A DNA stretch of 64,000 nucleotides from Halodesulfovibrio aestuarii (GTDB lineage: Bacteria; Desulfobacterota; Desulfovibrionia; Desulfovibrionales; Desulfovibrionaceae), in assembly GCF_050571805.1 (NCBI RefSeq), contig NZ_CP192219.1, one strand, 5' to 3'. This document shows, one piece after another, positions 44,318 through 52,434 of the stretch. Every line of letters starts with the position of its first letter. The first letter of the stretch is position 1. The notes below the pieces were generated by a model that saw nothing but the letters and a program-made list of their open reading frames with translations, was not told the DNA's origin and made no database searches. The translations under genes and the position numbers were made by a program.

Positions 44318-47300
44318 CTATGGACGCCTTTGACCAGCAACAAAATATCGCCGCAGGATCAGAGACAGGATGGCAAACAGTACCAAGAGAGCCAGAGTGT
44401 AATCATTCTTCTCACCTATAGTGCATCCTCCCCCCCCCCCACCTTCGGTTGAGCTGGTTGAAGGAGTCATTCCAAGAATTTGCGGGTCGTCTATACGACC
44501 GGGTGTAACGTCTTCATCATAGCTGCCACCATCCTGTATAGCAGAAACAACGTAGTATGTACTTGTTGACGTTAGTTTTTCAACTGGAGAAATATATTTT
44601 CCTGAAATGTCGGTGAACCACCATTTTCCATCTCTATAGTCTTCAAACGCTGCATAACTGAATGGCCTGTGCGTTCCATTTGCTAACAGTTTTGTCAACG
44701 TTAGTTGGCTTGCCGCTACATTGGGCAGCCCGCTTACAGGATACCGCATGCTGATAACACTGCCTGCCGGTGTCAGTATGCTAAAAGAGTGTTGCTGGCT
44801 GTATACAGCGTCAAATTTTGTACCGTATGCGGAGTTAACTGTTACAGCAGGTTGAACCTCGTTATTTTCAGTCAGCAGGGTTGAGATAGGAGCATTGGGT
44901 TGGTTTGGGTTAAGCTCAATATTTTCGTAAACTGGTACGTCTTTTGTCATCCCGCTGAGAACAAGAGCATACGGTTGAGGCCCCTTGGGAATATTGTGTG
45001 CAGTAACTTCTGCTGTGTACGTGCCGGGCTGCGGCTTTTTAATGGTTACAGAAACAGTATTATTCAATCGGTCAAAATTTGTACTTAAAACTGACGTACT
45101 ATAATTTGCTATAATAGCAGGGGTAATACTCGCCGGTTGCCATGTCCCACCTGAATTTTCCAGCCCACGTCCTGTGGAATTTCCGGTCGCGCAGTATACG
45201 CCTAGTTGGTCACTTTCTTTTTCAACAGCAACAACGAGTTCGCCTGCCTCTATGGTAAGACCAATCGGAAATCCATATTCGCCTGAGGGGATGTATGCAA
45301 ATTTTTTTCTGTAAATCTCATCTCCGACACTGCCATTGTATGTGTATACGACAATTGACACGTCGCTAATCAAACTGTTCGCATTTTTGAAAGCAACATC
45401 TACAGATTGTAAGATGCATGGATATTGGGGGGGGGTCACTTTGAGGCCGACAGCTTTGCCTGTGTAGAAACCCACAACCGAATCAACATACACTTCCTTA
45501 TTTAACCAGTTTACTTTTATAGCGTTGTCTGGATACACCCATGTTCCATCAGGTTGCTGCACTCGGAGATCAAGATCATTAACAAGACCTCCCGAAGTAA
45601 CCGTTGAGCCCGGATAATCTGTCCAGCCTAATGTTGCCCGGAATGGTTTTTCGTCATTTTCAACTTCAAAAGAAAATGATTTGCTGTAGCTTGTATCTGT
45701 TGGGGCATCAGAACCTTTGATGTCAATAAACTTCGTTGTGTATCGGTTATCTGAATTGATTGAGGCCTCGAAGTTTATTCTGCCCCATCCCTGTACATTG
45801 TCAGGGACGGAGAAGCTTTCCTGTCCAGCTCCTGTTCCGTATTGACCGGGAATCAATGCATCCGCCCCATGGATAAGACTTGTTTTAATTAGTGCCGCGC
45901 TGGGGGTACTCATTCCCTCTTCTTTCATCAGGTATTCACGCATAAGGGCTGCTGTTCCAGCAACCAGAGGGGTCGCCATGCTGGTTCCACCTGACCAGTA
46001 ATAATTGTCATTAAACGCGCCCCATCCATTTCCTACCTGTTGTGAGGATCTGGTCGAGAGAATGTTTGTTCCCGGAGCTATAATTTCTGGTTTATAACGT
46101 CCATCCATCGTTGGGCCTCTGGATGAAAACGCAGCAAGGCCATAGGGTTTATCAGAAGTGATATCGGATGCTATTGGTTCAGCGTAGGTGCGAAATGTTG
46201 ACCACGAACTTGTAGCAAATCCTTCTCCGCTTTTGGTTCTATAAGATTCGCTGGCACCGACAGAGAGACAGTTTTTAGCCGTAGCTGGAGAATCAATACA
46301 AGATGGATCGGTAACTCCATTCAAATCTTTATCATATCCGGCATTTCCTGCTGCAAAGAGCAACAAAAAATCTTTATGATCCCACATGAATTCGTCAACA
46401 GTGACGCTTTCACTGCTGTAGTCTCCTGCTCCGGAAGTGCCCCAACTGTTTGTGTGAATTCGTGCACCGGCATCATACGCCGGCTGAAATAGATCAGCTA
46501 GGCTGGAAGGAATACCGGGTAAGCTGCTGCTGCCATCCCCTGCTCCGACGCTTTGAAAATAAAGTTGAGCCTTGGGAGCAGCTCCGGCATAGCATGTGCT
46601 CGGAAAATTATTCGTAGCAGGGGAAGCTCCGGAGAGCATGCCGTTTCCAGCGATAATACCTGCGACATGGGTTCCGTGACCGCATTTGTCTGTAATACTT
46701 GCTCCGGAAAAAACAGTGTTGGTAACTCGGCTTCCCGATAGTCCATCGCTGAAGTCTTTAAGAAGAGTATCTGGATATCCTGTATCAATACCGGAATCGC
46801 AAACAGCAATTATTTGTCCTTCGCCAAACAGCTGACTGTTTGAAACAGGCCATGTTCGTTCCTGTGCAGAGCGGGCTTGAATTATTTTGAGTGCTATATT
46901 GTTGTTGGTGCGGTGTTTGGGAGCTTGTTCTATCCATTTTACTCCCATAATATCTTTAAGTTTTTTTATATTTTGGATGGGGATTTTTACATCAAAAAGA
47001 ATGTTCCATTCTGATGATGAGCTTGAAAGGACGATTCCTCCGGCTTCGGTGATTTTATTGCTGATTGCATCAACATTTTCACCCGGAAAGGCAACCACCC
47101 GTACATTCAGCATTTGATTCTGTTTTTGTAAGTCGTCTGGTGTGATGTCGTATATGCCTTGGGAGAGTTTAAGGTCTGCGACGTATTCGCCAATCCATCG
47201 AACAAAGCCAAGTCTTTCAACACTGGTAACTTTTGAGGTGTCCAGTTTGATTATGAATGCATATTGCGGAATATAATCGTAAAATTTTGCCCCAAGCTCT

Positions 47301-47647
47301 GTAAGGGATGTTTTCCATGTTGGTTGAATTGGGCCTGTAAACTGGACGATGTAATATTTATACTCATCTTCCAGTACTGTCGGCGTTGAGATTGAAAACA
47401 GCCGTGTTAATTCTTTTATGATGCTGCGTTTAGCGCTTGAATCAAGCTGCGGGGAAGGGCTCTCCTGTGAAGGCAGAATCTTTGACTGCAATGACTCATT
47501 CAGTGGATCAATCTGCCGGTTTTGGAGATAAAGCTTAGGAGTCGCAGATGAGTCTGATTGGCCCAAGCCTGCGGTAGGACAACAGATGAGTGCCGTAAGC
47601 AGAATTGTAAGTATGTAACATATTGGAAAGCGGTAGGTAGCGCGCAT
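44318..47647 (-). CDS. Subtilisin-like (S8) secreted protease with Cys-type CTERM anchor and homopolymer tracts
   Basis: 1109 residues. Signal peptide (1-29) and a long propeptide-like region (40-250) precede the S8 catalytic domain with Asp284 (AVCDSGID), His324 (GHGTHVAG), Asn435 (AAGNAG) and Ser556 (GGTSMATP), all intact. The C-terminal half is beta-rich: a domain with FRATLGWTDYPG (about 660-730), typical of S8 proteases with a proprotein-convertase-P-like domain, then Ig-like segments. The end is a tripartite anchor: six Gly, Cys1075 (CTIGEKND), a transmembrane helix (about 1083-1099) and RRYFVAGQRR. Eleven G encode the glycines and nine C lie at codons 737-739. Probable T2SS cargo and Mrt substrate; could mature or degrade surface proteins (inference). 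Confidence 0.9.
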   Translation of the reverse strand: MRATYRFPICYILTILLTALICCPTAGLGQSDSSATPKLYLQNRQIDPLNESLQSKILPSQESPSPQLDSSAKRSIIKELTRLFSISTPTVLEDEYKYYIVQFTGPIQPTWKTSLTELGAKFYDYIPQYAFIIKLDTSKVTSVERLGFVRWIGEYVADLKLSQGIYDITPDDLQKQNQMLNVRVVAFPGENVDAISNKITEAGGIVLSSSSSEWNILFDVKIPIQNIKKLKDIMGVKWIEQAPKHRTNNNIALKIIQARSAQERTWPVSNSQLFGEGQIIAVCDSGIDTGYPDTLLKDFSDGLSGSRVTNTVFSGASITDKCGHGTHVAGIIAGNGMLSGASPATNNFPSTCYAGAAPKAQLYFQSVGAGDGSSSLPGIPSSLADLFQPAYDAGARIHTNSWGTSGAGDYSSESVTVDEFMWDHKDFLLLFAAGNAGYDKDLNGVTDPSCIDSPATAKNCLSVGASESYRTKSGEGFATSSWSTFRTYAEPIASDITSDKPYGLAAFSSRGPTMDGRYKPEIIAPGTNILSTRSSQQVGNGWGAFNDNYYWSGGTSMATPLVAGTAALMREYLMKEEGMSTPSAALIKTSLIHGADALIPGQYGTGAGQESFSVPDNVQGWGRINFEASINSDNRYTTKFIDIKGSDAPTDTSYSKSFSFEVENDEKPFRATLGWTDYPGSTVTSGGLVNDLDLRVQQPDGTWVYPDNAIKVNWLNKEVYVDSVVGFYTGKAVGLKVTPPQYPCILQSVDVAFKNANSLISDVSIVVYTYNGSVGDEIYRKKFAYIPSGEYGFPIGLTIEAGELVVAVEKESDQLGVYCATGNSTGRGLENSGGTWQPASITPAIIANYSTSVLSTNFDRLNNTVSVTIKKPQPGTYTAEVTAHNIPKGPQPYALVLSGMTKDVPVYENIELNPNQPNAPISTLLTENNEVQPAVTVNSAYGTKFDAVYSQQHSFSILTPAGSVISMRYPVSGLPNVAASQLTLTKLLANGTHRPFSYAAFEDYRDGKWWFTDISGKYISPVEKLTSTSTYYVVSAIQDGGSYDEDVTPGRIDDPQILGMTPSTSSTEGGGGGGCTIGEKNDYTLALLVLFAILSLILRRYFVAGQRRP
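44430..44440 (-). repeat. 11-base homopolymer (C on plus, G in the coding sense) at the anchor motif
   Basis: Encodes Gly residues just before Cys1075. Loss of one base gives Glu-Asp-Ala-Leu-stop and gain of one gives Arg-Met-His-Tyr-Arg-stop, so both remove the transmembrane anchor. Long G tracts are classical slipped-strand contingency loci. Confidence 0.9.
45427..45435 (-). repeat. 9-base homopolymer (G on plus, C in the coding sense) inside the subtilase gene
   Basis: Covers Thr-Pro-Pro codons near residue 738, after the catalytic domain. A one-base change in either direction leads to a stop within about 20 codons, truncating the C-terminal third. Confidence 0.85.
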
Positions 47648-47781
47648 ATAGATAACCTCAGCATATTTGATGAGGGCTTATATTGTCATAACGTGCTGAA
47701 AAGTCAATGTGAAGCAGATGGCTACAGAAGCAGAAGAGCCTGCTGCGATACTAAGAATACTTGAAATACGTAAGGGCAAAA

Positions 47782-47817
47782 AAGAAGACTCTTACATTGT
47801 AATGTAAGAGTCTTCTT
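47782..47817 (-). terminator. Terminator of the malic enzyme gene
   Basis: Perfect 16-bp stem (47782-47797 with 47802-47817) with a 4-base loop; on the minus strand it ends in a T6 run. It lies 63 bases past the stop. Confidence 0.93.
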
Positions 47818-47880
47818 GCTGCGGATCAAAACAACCTTGCTTGATTGTTCCAATCCTTTTCGGGGTAGTCTACGGAAATG

Positions 47881-49203
47881 CTATTTCACTTGGTCGTAGC
47901 TGGAGATAAATGTGGAAACACGTTCGCGTGACGCGCTGATTCTGTTACGCAGAGACTCGCGGTACGCCTCCATATCCTTGATGGGGGTGGTTGCTACACC
48001 AGTGTCCATGGCGGCCTGAGCTACAGCCGGAACTTCCCATTCAAGGATACGTGGGTCGAGAGGTTTCGGGATGATGTAATCAATGCCGTATTCTAAGCTT
48101 TCTACGTCGTACATTTCGCAAATTTCTGCTGGTACTGGTTCTTTAGCCAGTGCGGCAAGAGCTTTCGCTGCGGCGACTTTCATCGCTTCATTAATCTCTG
48201 TCGCGCCAACATCAAGTGCGCCACGGAAGATGTACGGGAAGCCGGATACGTTGTTTATCTGATTAGGGTAGTCGGAGCGTCCTGTACCCATAATGCAGGT
48301 TGGAACAGCCTCTTTCGCGTCATCGTATGGGATTTCCGGATCTGGATTGGCCATGGCGAAGATGATGGGACTATCGGCCATGGATTTTACCATTTCCTTA
48401 GTGAGTAGATCTTTTACTGAGAGACCGAGGAAGCAGTGCGCACCCTTGAGGCATTCCGCAAGATCGCCGTAGTTTTTGTCCTGAGCGAATTCCGCTTTGT
48501 ATTTGTTCAAACCCTCACGACCCTGATGGATGAGTCCACGGGAGTCGAACATGAAAATGTTTTCTTTTTTTACGCCAAGCTCAACATAAAATTTTGAACA
48601 TGCGATTCCTGCTGCACCAGCACCTACAACGACAACTTTAAGGTCTTCAATGTTGCGGCCTGTAATTTCACAGGCATTGATGATGCCTGCACCGGAGATC
48701 ACCGCTGTTCCATGCTGGTCATCATGAAATACAGGGATGTTCATTTCTTTTTTCAGGGTTTCTTCAATATGGAAACACTCAGGAGCTTTGATGTCTTCAA
48801 GGTTGATACCACCGAAGGTCGGTTCCAATGCTTTTGTAATCTCAATGATCTGCTCTGCGCTGTTGACAGAGAGGTTGATATCAAACACGTCGATATCAGC
48901 AAATGTTTTAAAGAGAACACCTTTGCCTTCCATTACAGGCTTGCCAGCCAGAGGGCCGATGTTGCCGAGCCCAAGAACAGCCGAACCGTCAGTAACTACC
49001 CCGACAAGGTTGGAACGTCCGGTGTACAGTGCAGCTGTTTCCGGATTGTCTTTAATGGCGAGACATGCCTCTGCAACACCCGGAGAATACGCCATGGAAA
49101 GGTCTTTTTGAGAGTTACACGGTTTTGCCGGAATAACTTCGGTTTTACCTCTGCGGGGTGCTTCGTGGTATGCAAGTGCTTCTTCTTTAGTAAACAAAGC
49201 CAT
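47881..49203 (-). CDS. NAD(P)-dependent malic enzyme (decarboxylating malate dehydrogenase)
   Basis: Converts malate to pyruvate and CO2 with reduction of NAD(P). 440 residues from the ATG at 49203, which follows GGAG; a 17-codon longer frame has no ribosome site. Signatures in order: YSPGVAEACLAI, the substrate/metal region with GLGNIGPLAGKPVMEGK, the catalytic/metal segment EDIKAPECFHIE and FHDDQHGTAVI, and the nucleotide-binding VVVGAGAAGIACS. The short length marks the bacterial ~430-residue type without the phosphotransacetylase-like C-terminal domain of MaeB. Downstream of a 2-hydroxycarboxylate transporter, consistent with malate uptake and oxidation to pyruvate and acetate. Confidence 0.95.
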   Translation of the reverse strand: MALFTKEEALAYHEAPRRGKTEVIPAKPCNSQKDLSMAYSPGVAEACLAIKDNPETAALYTGRSNLVGVVTDGSAVLGLGNIGPLAGKPVMEGKGVLFKTFADIDVFDINLSVNSAEQIIEITKALEPTFGGINLEDIKAPECFHIEETLKKEMNIPVFHDDQHGTAVISGAGIINACEITGRNIEDLKVVVVGAGAAGIACSKFYVELGVKKENIFMFDSRGLIHQGREGLNKYKAEFAQDKNYGDLAECLKGAHCFLGLSVKDLLTKEMVKSMADSPIIFAMANPDPEIPYDDAKEAVPTCIMGTGRSDYPNQINNVSGFPYIFRGALDVGATEINEAMKVAAAKALAALAKEPVPAEICEMYDVESLEYGIDYIIPKPLDPRILEWEVPAVAQAAMDTGVATTPIKDMEAYRESLRNRISASRERVSTFISSYDQVK

Positions 49204-49245
49204 GAGTGGGTCTCCTACAATATTTTCAATAAAAGAGAGTATAAT

Positions 49246-49272
49246 CCGGTTCACAGGTATCCTGTGAACCGG
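49246..49272 (-). terminator. Hairpin between the transporter gene and the malic enzyme gene
   Basis: Perfect 12-bp stem CCGGTTCACAGG/CCTGTGAACCGG with a TAT loop in the 78-base gap. No strong T-run on the minus strand, so partial termination or mRNA stabilisation is likely. Confidence 0.7.
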
Positions 49273-49281
49273 GGTGAATTA

Positions 49282-50595
49282 TTACATAAATATTTTTAGC
49301 AATGCAGTTGCCAGAATCAGCATGAAAGCTCCGCCAATGCGGGATGAGATCTGTGCGAATGGCATAAGCTGCATACGTTTGGATGCGGAAAGAACTGCTA
49401 CGTCACCTGTGCCACCCATGTTTGCCATGCAAAGACCGCCTGTGATTGCTGCTTCAACTGGATAGAATCCGAGAAGCATTCCAACGAAGCCCGAACCGAT
49501 GATAGAGCCGATTACAGTCATGGCAACGAGGATTACATACTGGATGGTGAGAGCGTCGATAACCTGTTGAATGTTGGTGTAAGCGACACCGATTCCCAGC
49601 AGCAGTGCCGGAGTAAGGCTTACCATAACAAAGCGGAACCACTGGAATGCACAGACTTCGTATTTACGTGGGAGCAGGCCAAGTGCTTTTACGGCACCTA
49701 CGGAGAGAATCATCAGCGCGTAGGAGTGGATCGGAATGTATTTGCCAAGCAGTTTACCCCATACAAAGAAGGTGGTTGCCAGAAGAAGGCCGATTCCCAT
49801 TGCCATGTAGTCTATGGAATCAACGTTTTCAGTGGAATCTTCAGCTTCAGCTTCTTGATTTTTGAGCAGCTTGCCGTAGCCGGAAATACCGGGAACCACA
49901 GAACCGAGACGGTGCAGTAAGCCTGCACAGACGATAGCAATGGCGTTACCTAGTGCGAGGGCAGGAACCATTTTGGAGAGCATGGTTCCAACATCCATAT
50001 TCAATGTTGAACCGAAAATTTGCGAAAGCGGGACAGCTCCTGCGCCCATACCGCCACCCATAATAGGGAGTGCGATGTACAGCACGGCTTCTTTAAATCC
50101 AAATCCCATCATCATACCTGCAACACCGCAAAGGAGTAGAGCTGTTGCGACGCCACCAAGAATGACTGGCAGGTAACGAACGGCTGCTTTGATAAGCAGC
50201 TTTCTATCCATACCAAGGATTGATCCACAGATTAGCGCGGCAATGTAAAAGCTTAAGAAGCTTTCTTTTTTCATGAAACTTGTGATGATAGCCGAAGTTT
50301 TTTCCGGAAGGATTCCGTATCCGACAAGAGCCGCGGAACCGAAAATGATCAGGATAGGGCCGCCGCCGAGGTAGTCTTTAATGATTGGCGCGTGTTCGCC
50401 TATCTCATTGAGAATAGCACCGAGAATCATCATGATAGGAAACGCACCAACCATACCACCCGGAAGTGCCCCGAGGTATGTCGCGCTCATGACGACAACA
50501 GTTAGAATGGTAAACAGTCCTAGAGGGAGCCCCATAATTTTGTAATCAAGAATGGAGACTGACGCTGTATCTTGCAGAGTCGTGGCAGTACTCAT
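49282..50595 (-). CDS. 2-hydroxycarboxylate transporter (2HCT/CitS family), probable Na+:malate symporter
   Basis: 437-residue inner-membrane symporter. It opens with a soluble head followed by IMGLPLGLFTILTVVVMSA, and has the two inverted halves of the 2HCT fold with reentrant GGxG-type loops (LPIMGGGMGAGAVPLSQIFG and TGGLCMANMGGTGDVAV), which form the substrate and sodium sites. Eleven or so helices. Substrate range of the family covers citrate, malate and lactate; malate is favoured here because malic enzyme follows 78 bases downstream. Transcribed from a sigma-54 promoter 108 bases upstream of the ATG. Confidence 0.93.
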   Translation of the reverse strand: MSTATTLQDTASVSILDYKIMGLPLGLFTILTVVVMSATYLGALPGGMVGAFPIMMILGAILNEIGEHAPIIKDYLGGGPILIIFGSAALVGYGILPEKTSAIITSFMKKESFLSFYIAALICGSILGMDRKLLIKAAVRYLPVILGGVATALLLCGVAGMMMGFGFKEAVLYIALPIMGGGMGAGAVPLSQIFGSTLNMDVGTMLSKMVPALALGNAIAIVCAGLLHRLGSVVPGISGYGKLLKNQEAEAEDSTENVDSIDYMAMGIGLLLATTFFVWGKLLGKYIPIHSYALMILSVGAVKALGLLPRKYEVCAFQWFRFVMVSLTPALLLGIGVAYTNIQQVIDALTIQYVILVAMTVIGSIIGSGFVGMLLGFYPVEAAITGGLCMANMGGTGDVAVLSASKRMQLMPFAQISSRIGGAFMLILATALLKIFM

Positions 50596-50702
50596 TGTTT
50601 ACTCCTTTAAATAGTGTTGCATAAAAAGGGACAGAACACAGAAAGCATTCCCACACGCGATGTGCGTTCTGGCCCTTTTCAATCTTGCTGCACTTACCTA
50701 AA

Positions 50703-50718
50703 AGCAGAATGTGTGCCA
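50703..50718 (-). promoter_or_regulatory. Sigma-54 (-24/-12) promoter of the 2HCT transporter/malic enzyme operon
   Basis: The minus strand reads TGGCACACATTCTGCT: perfect TGGCAC at -24, CTGC at -12, with GG and GC ten bases apart. Predicted start near 50692. The adjacent NtrC-family regulator is the likely activator. Confidence 0.82.
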
Positions 50719-50921
50719 CTTGGTTTTTTGTTATTATTATGTTTTATTTTAGTATGTTATAGGTTTTCCATCTACGGCATGTAGTCTTGAATATGTTACG
50801 GTGTCTTGTTTTTTAGGATGGAATTAGCGTCATTAAAAATGGAGTGATTACACAATGAATACGATTGGATAGAATATTCATTCAAGAAATCCGTATACGA
50901 CAGGGTCAAACTGCGCATAAG

Positions 50922-50954
50922 AAAAAAGTGTCCTAAAAAATAGGACACTTTTTT
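50922..50954. terminator. Bidirectional terminator after the two-component system genes
   Basis: AAAAAAGTGTCCTA (50922-50935) pairs with TAGGACACTTTTTT (50941-50954) around an A5 loop. It follows the regulator stop by about 58 bases on the minus strand. Confidence 0.9.
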
Positions 50955-51012
50955 GTTTTTAATTTTTTCAATAAAAAGAATAAGTTGTATATGTGTTTCG
51001 TCGGGTGTGGTG

Positions 51013-52434
51013 TTATTCTTTCTCTGACGTCTTGCTATGTAAGACATCGTGTTCTTTGAGCAGGGCATAGAGTCTTGACCGCGATAAACCGGAAATAGCG
51101 CAGGCATCTTTGATGACACCATCGGTAAGGAACATGACGTCTCGCAAGTACTGTTCTTCAAGTCTACGGTATGCTTCCGCGCGGAACTCGTTTAACGGAG
51201 GGAGGTCTTCTTTTTTTTCCGGTAACGGTGCGAGACGTGCCGGAGTTTGGCTAACCCGTTGCTTAGCGACAGAAATACGTATGACTTGCGGGATGTGTTG
51301 CGAAAATAGAAGCGGTTCATGGCGTGCGGCCGTGACTGCATGATCAATGGCGTGCCGTAATTCTCTGACGTTTCCCGGCCAGCTGTAGGATTCCAGAACT
51401 TCAAGTAGCTCTGGGTCAACTTTTTTAGGTGGGATACTGTATTGGCGGCAGAATATATCAATAAATTTTTCCACTAGCAGACGGATGTCCTCTTTGCGCT
51501 CCATAAGGGAGGGAAGAGGCAAGTGTAATGCTTTTATGCGGAAAAGTAGATCGGTTCTAAACGTTCCCTCTTCCACCATTGCTTCAAGATTACGGTTCGT
51601 GGCGGCAAGCAGCCTGAAGTTGCTGTGCAGCTCCCGCGCACTGCCTATTGGTCTGACGGTGTGTTCCTGAAGAATTCGTAAAAATTTCTTTTGTACTTCC
51701 AGCGAGAGCTCGCCAACTTCATCCAGAAAGAGGGTCCCGCCGTCGGCCTGCATGATCAGACCTGTGCTCTCTTGAGCCGCTCCGGTGTAAGCCCCCTTAG
51801 TGTATCCGTACAAAATTCCTTCTGCCAGAGAATCTGGGAGAGCAGCGCAGTCTACAACGATAAAGGGACGATGGCGTCGGTTGCTGTTTTCATGAATAAC
51901 ACGAGCGAACATCTCTTTGCCGACACCGGTTTCTCCGGTGATGAGCACATTGACGTCGCTTGTGGCGTATTGTTCTACCATGCCAAGAGCACGGCGTAAT
52001 GCAGGGCTGTTTCCAACAATGTTTTCTCGTTGCAGCGGTGGCGCAGATTCCTGTGTCGTGGAAAGTCTTTTTTCCCTATAGCGTAGCGCGCGTTCAAGGG
52101 TGACGGCTATCTGGTGAATAGAATCGCTTTTTTGAATGTATTCCCATGCGCCGTTAGCGATGGCGGTTGCAGCATCCTCTGGTTCGCCTGCTCCTGTAAT
52201 AATGATTACTTCCGGTGAAGGTTCTTGCGCCTTGAGTTTAGGCAGCAAGGTAAGGCCATCACCGTCCGGAAGGCAGACATCAAGGAAGACTACAGCAAAT
52301 TCCTGCTCTGCGGCCTTCTGTGTCCCTTCTTGAAGTGTGCGCGCAAATGCGACTGTATGACCTTGGCGCTGTGCAGCTCTTGAAAGGGTGTAGCTGATAG
52401 ATGGATCATCATCGATAATTAGAATTAAAGCCAT
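51013..52434 (-). CDS. NtrC-family sigma-54 response regulator, probable malate regulator
   Basis: 473 residues. Receiver domain (1-120) with acidic pocket (IIDDD) and phospho-acceptor Asp52 (FLDVCLPDGDG), AAA+ domain with Walker A GETGVGKE (167-174), Walker B GGTLFLDEVGELS and a sigma-54-contact loop reading GAYTGA (214-219) instead of the usual GAFTGA, and a Fis-type helix-turn-helix (KDACAISGLSRSRLYALL). Overlaps the upstream sensor kinase gene by 10 bases, showing coupling. It likely activates the sigma-54 promoter of the neighbouring transporter operon. Tyr for Phe in the loop is a known functional variant in some members. Confidence 0.93.
   Translation of the reverse strand: MALILIIDDDPSISYTLSRAAQRQGHTVAFARTLQEGTQKAAEQEFAVVFLDVCLPDGDGLTLLPKLKAQEPSPEVIIITGAGEPEDAATAIANGAWEYIQKSDSIHQIAVTLERALRYREKRLSTTQESAPPLQRENIVGNSPALRRALGMVEQYATSDVNVLITGETGVGKEMFARVIHENSNRRHRPFIVVDCAALPDSLAEGILYGYTKGAYTGAAQESTGLIMQADGGTLFLDEVGELSLEVQKKFLRILQEHTVRPIGSARELHSNFRLLAATNRNLEAMVEEGTFRTDLLFRIKALHLPLPSLMERKEDIRLLVEKFIDIFCRQYSIPPKKVDPELLEVLESYSWPGNVRELRHAIDHAVTAARHEPLLFSQHIPQVIRISVAKQRVSQTPARLAPLPEKKEDLPPLNEFRAEAYRRLEEQYLRDVMFLTDGVIKDACAISGLSRSRLYALLKEHDVLHSKTSEKE

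Larger units (their letters stand above)
50596..51012. other. Intergenic region between transporter and NtrC-type regulator genes
   Basis: 417 bases. It carries the sigma-54 promoter of the transporter (50703-50718), AT-rich sequence that should hold the regulator's binding sites (none identified with confidence), and the regulator terminator (50922-50954). Confidence 0.65.
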
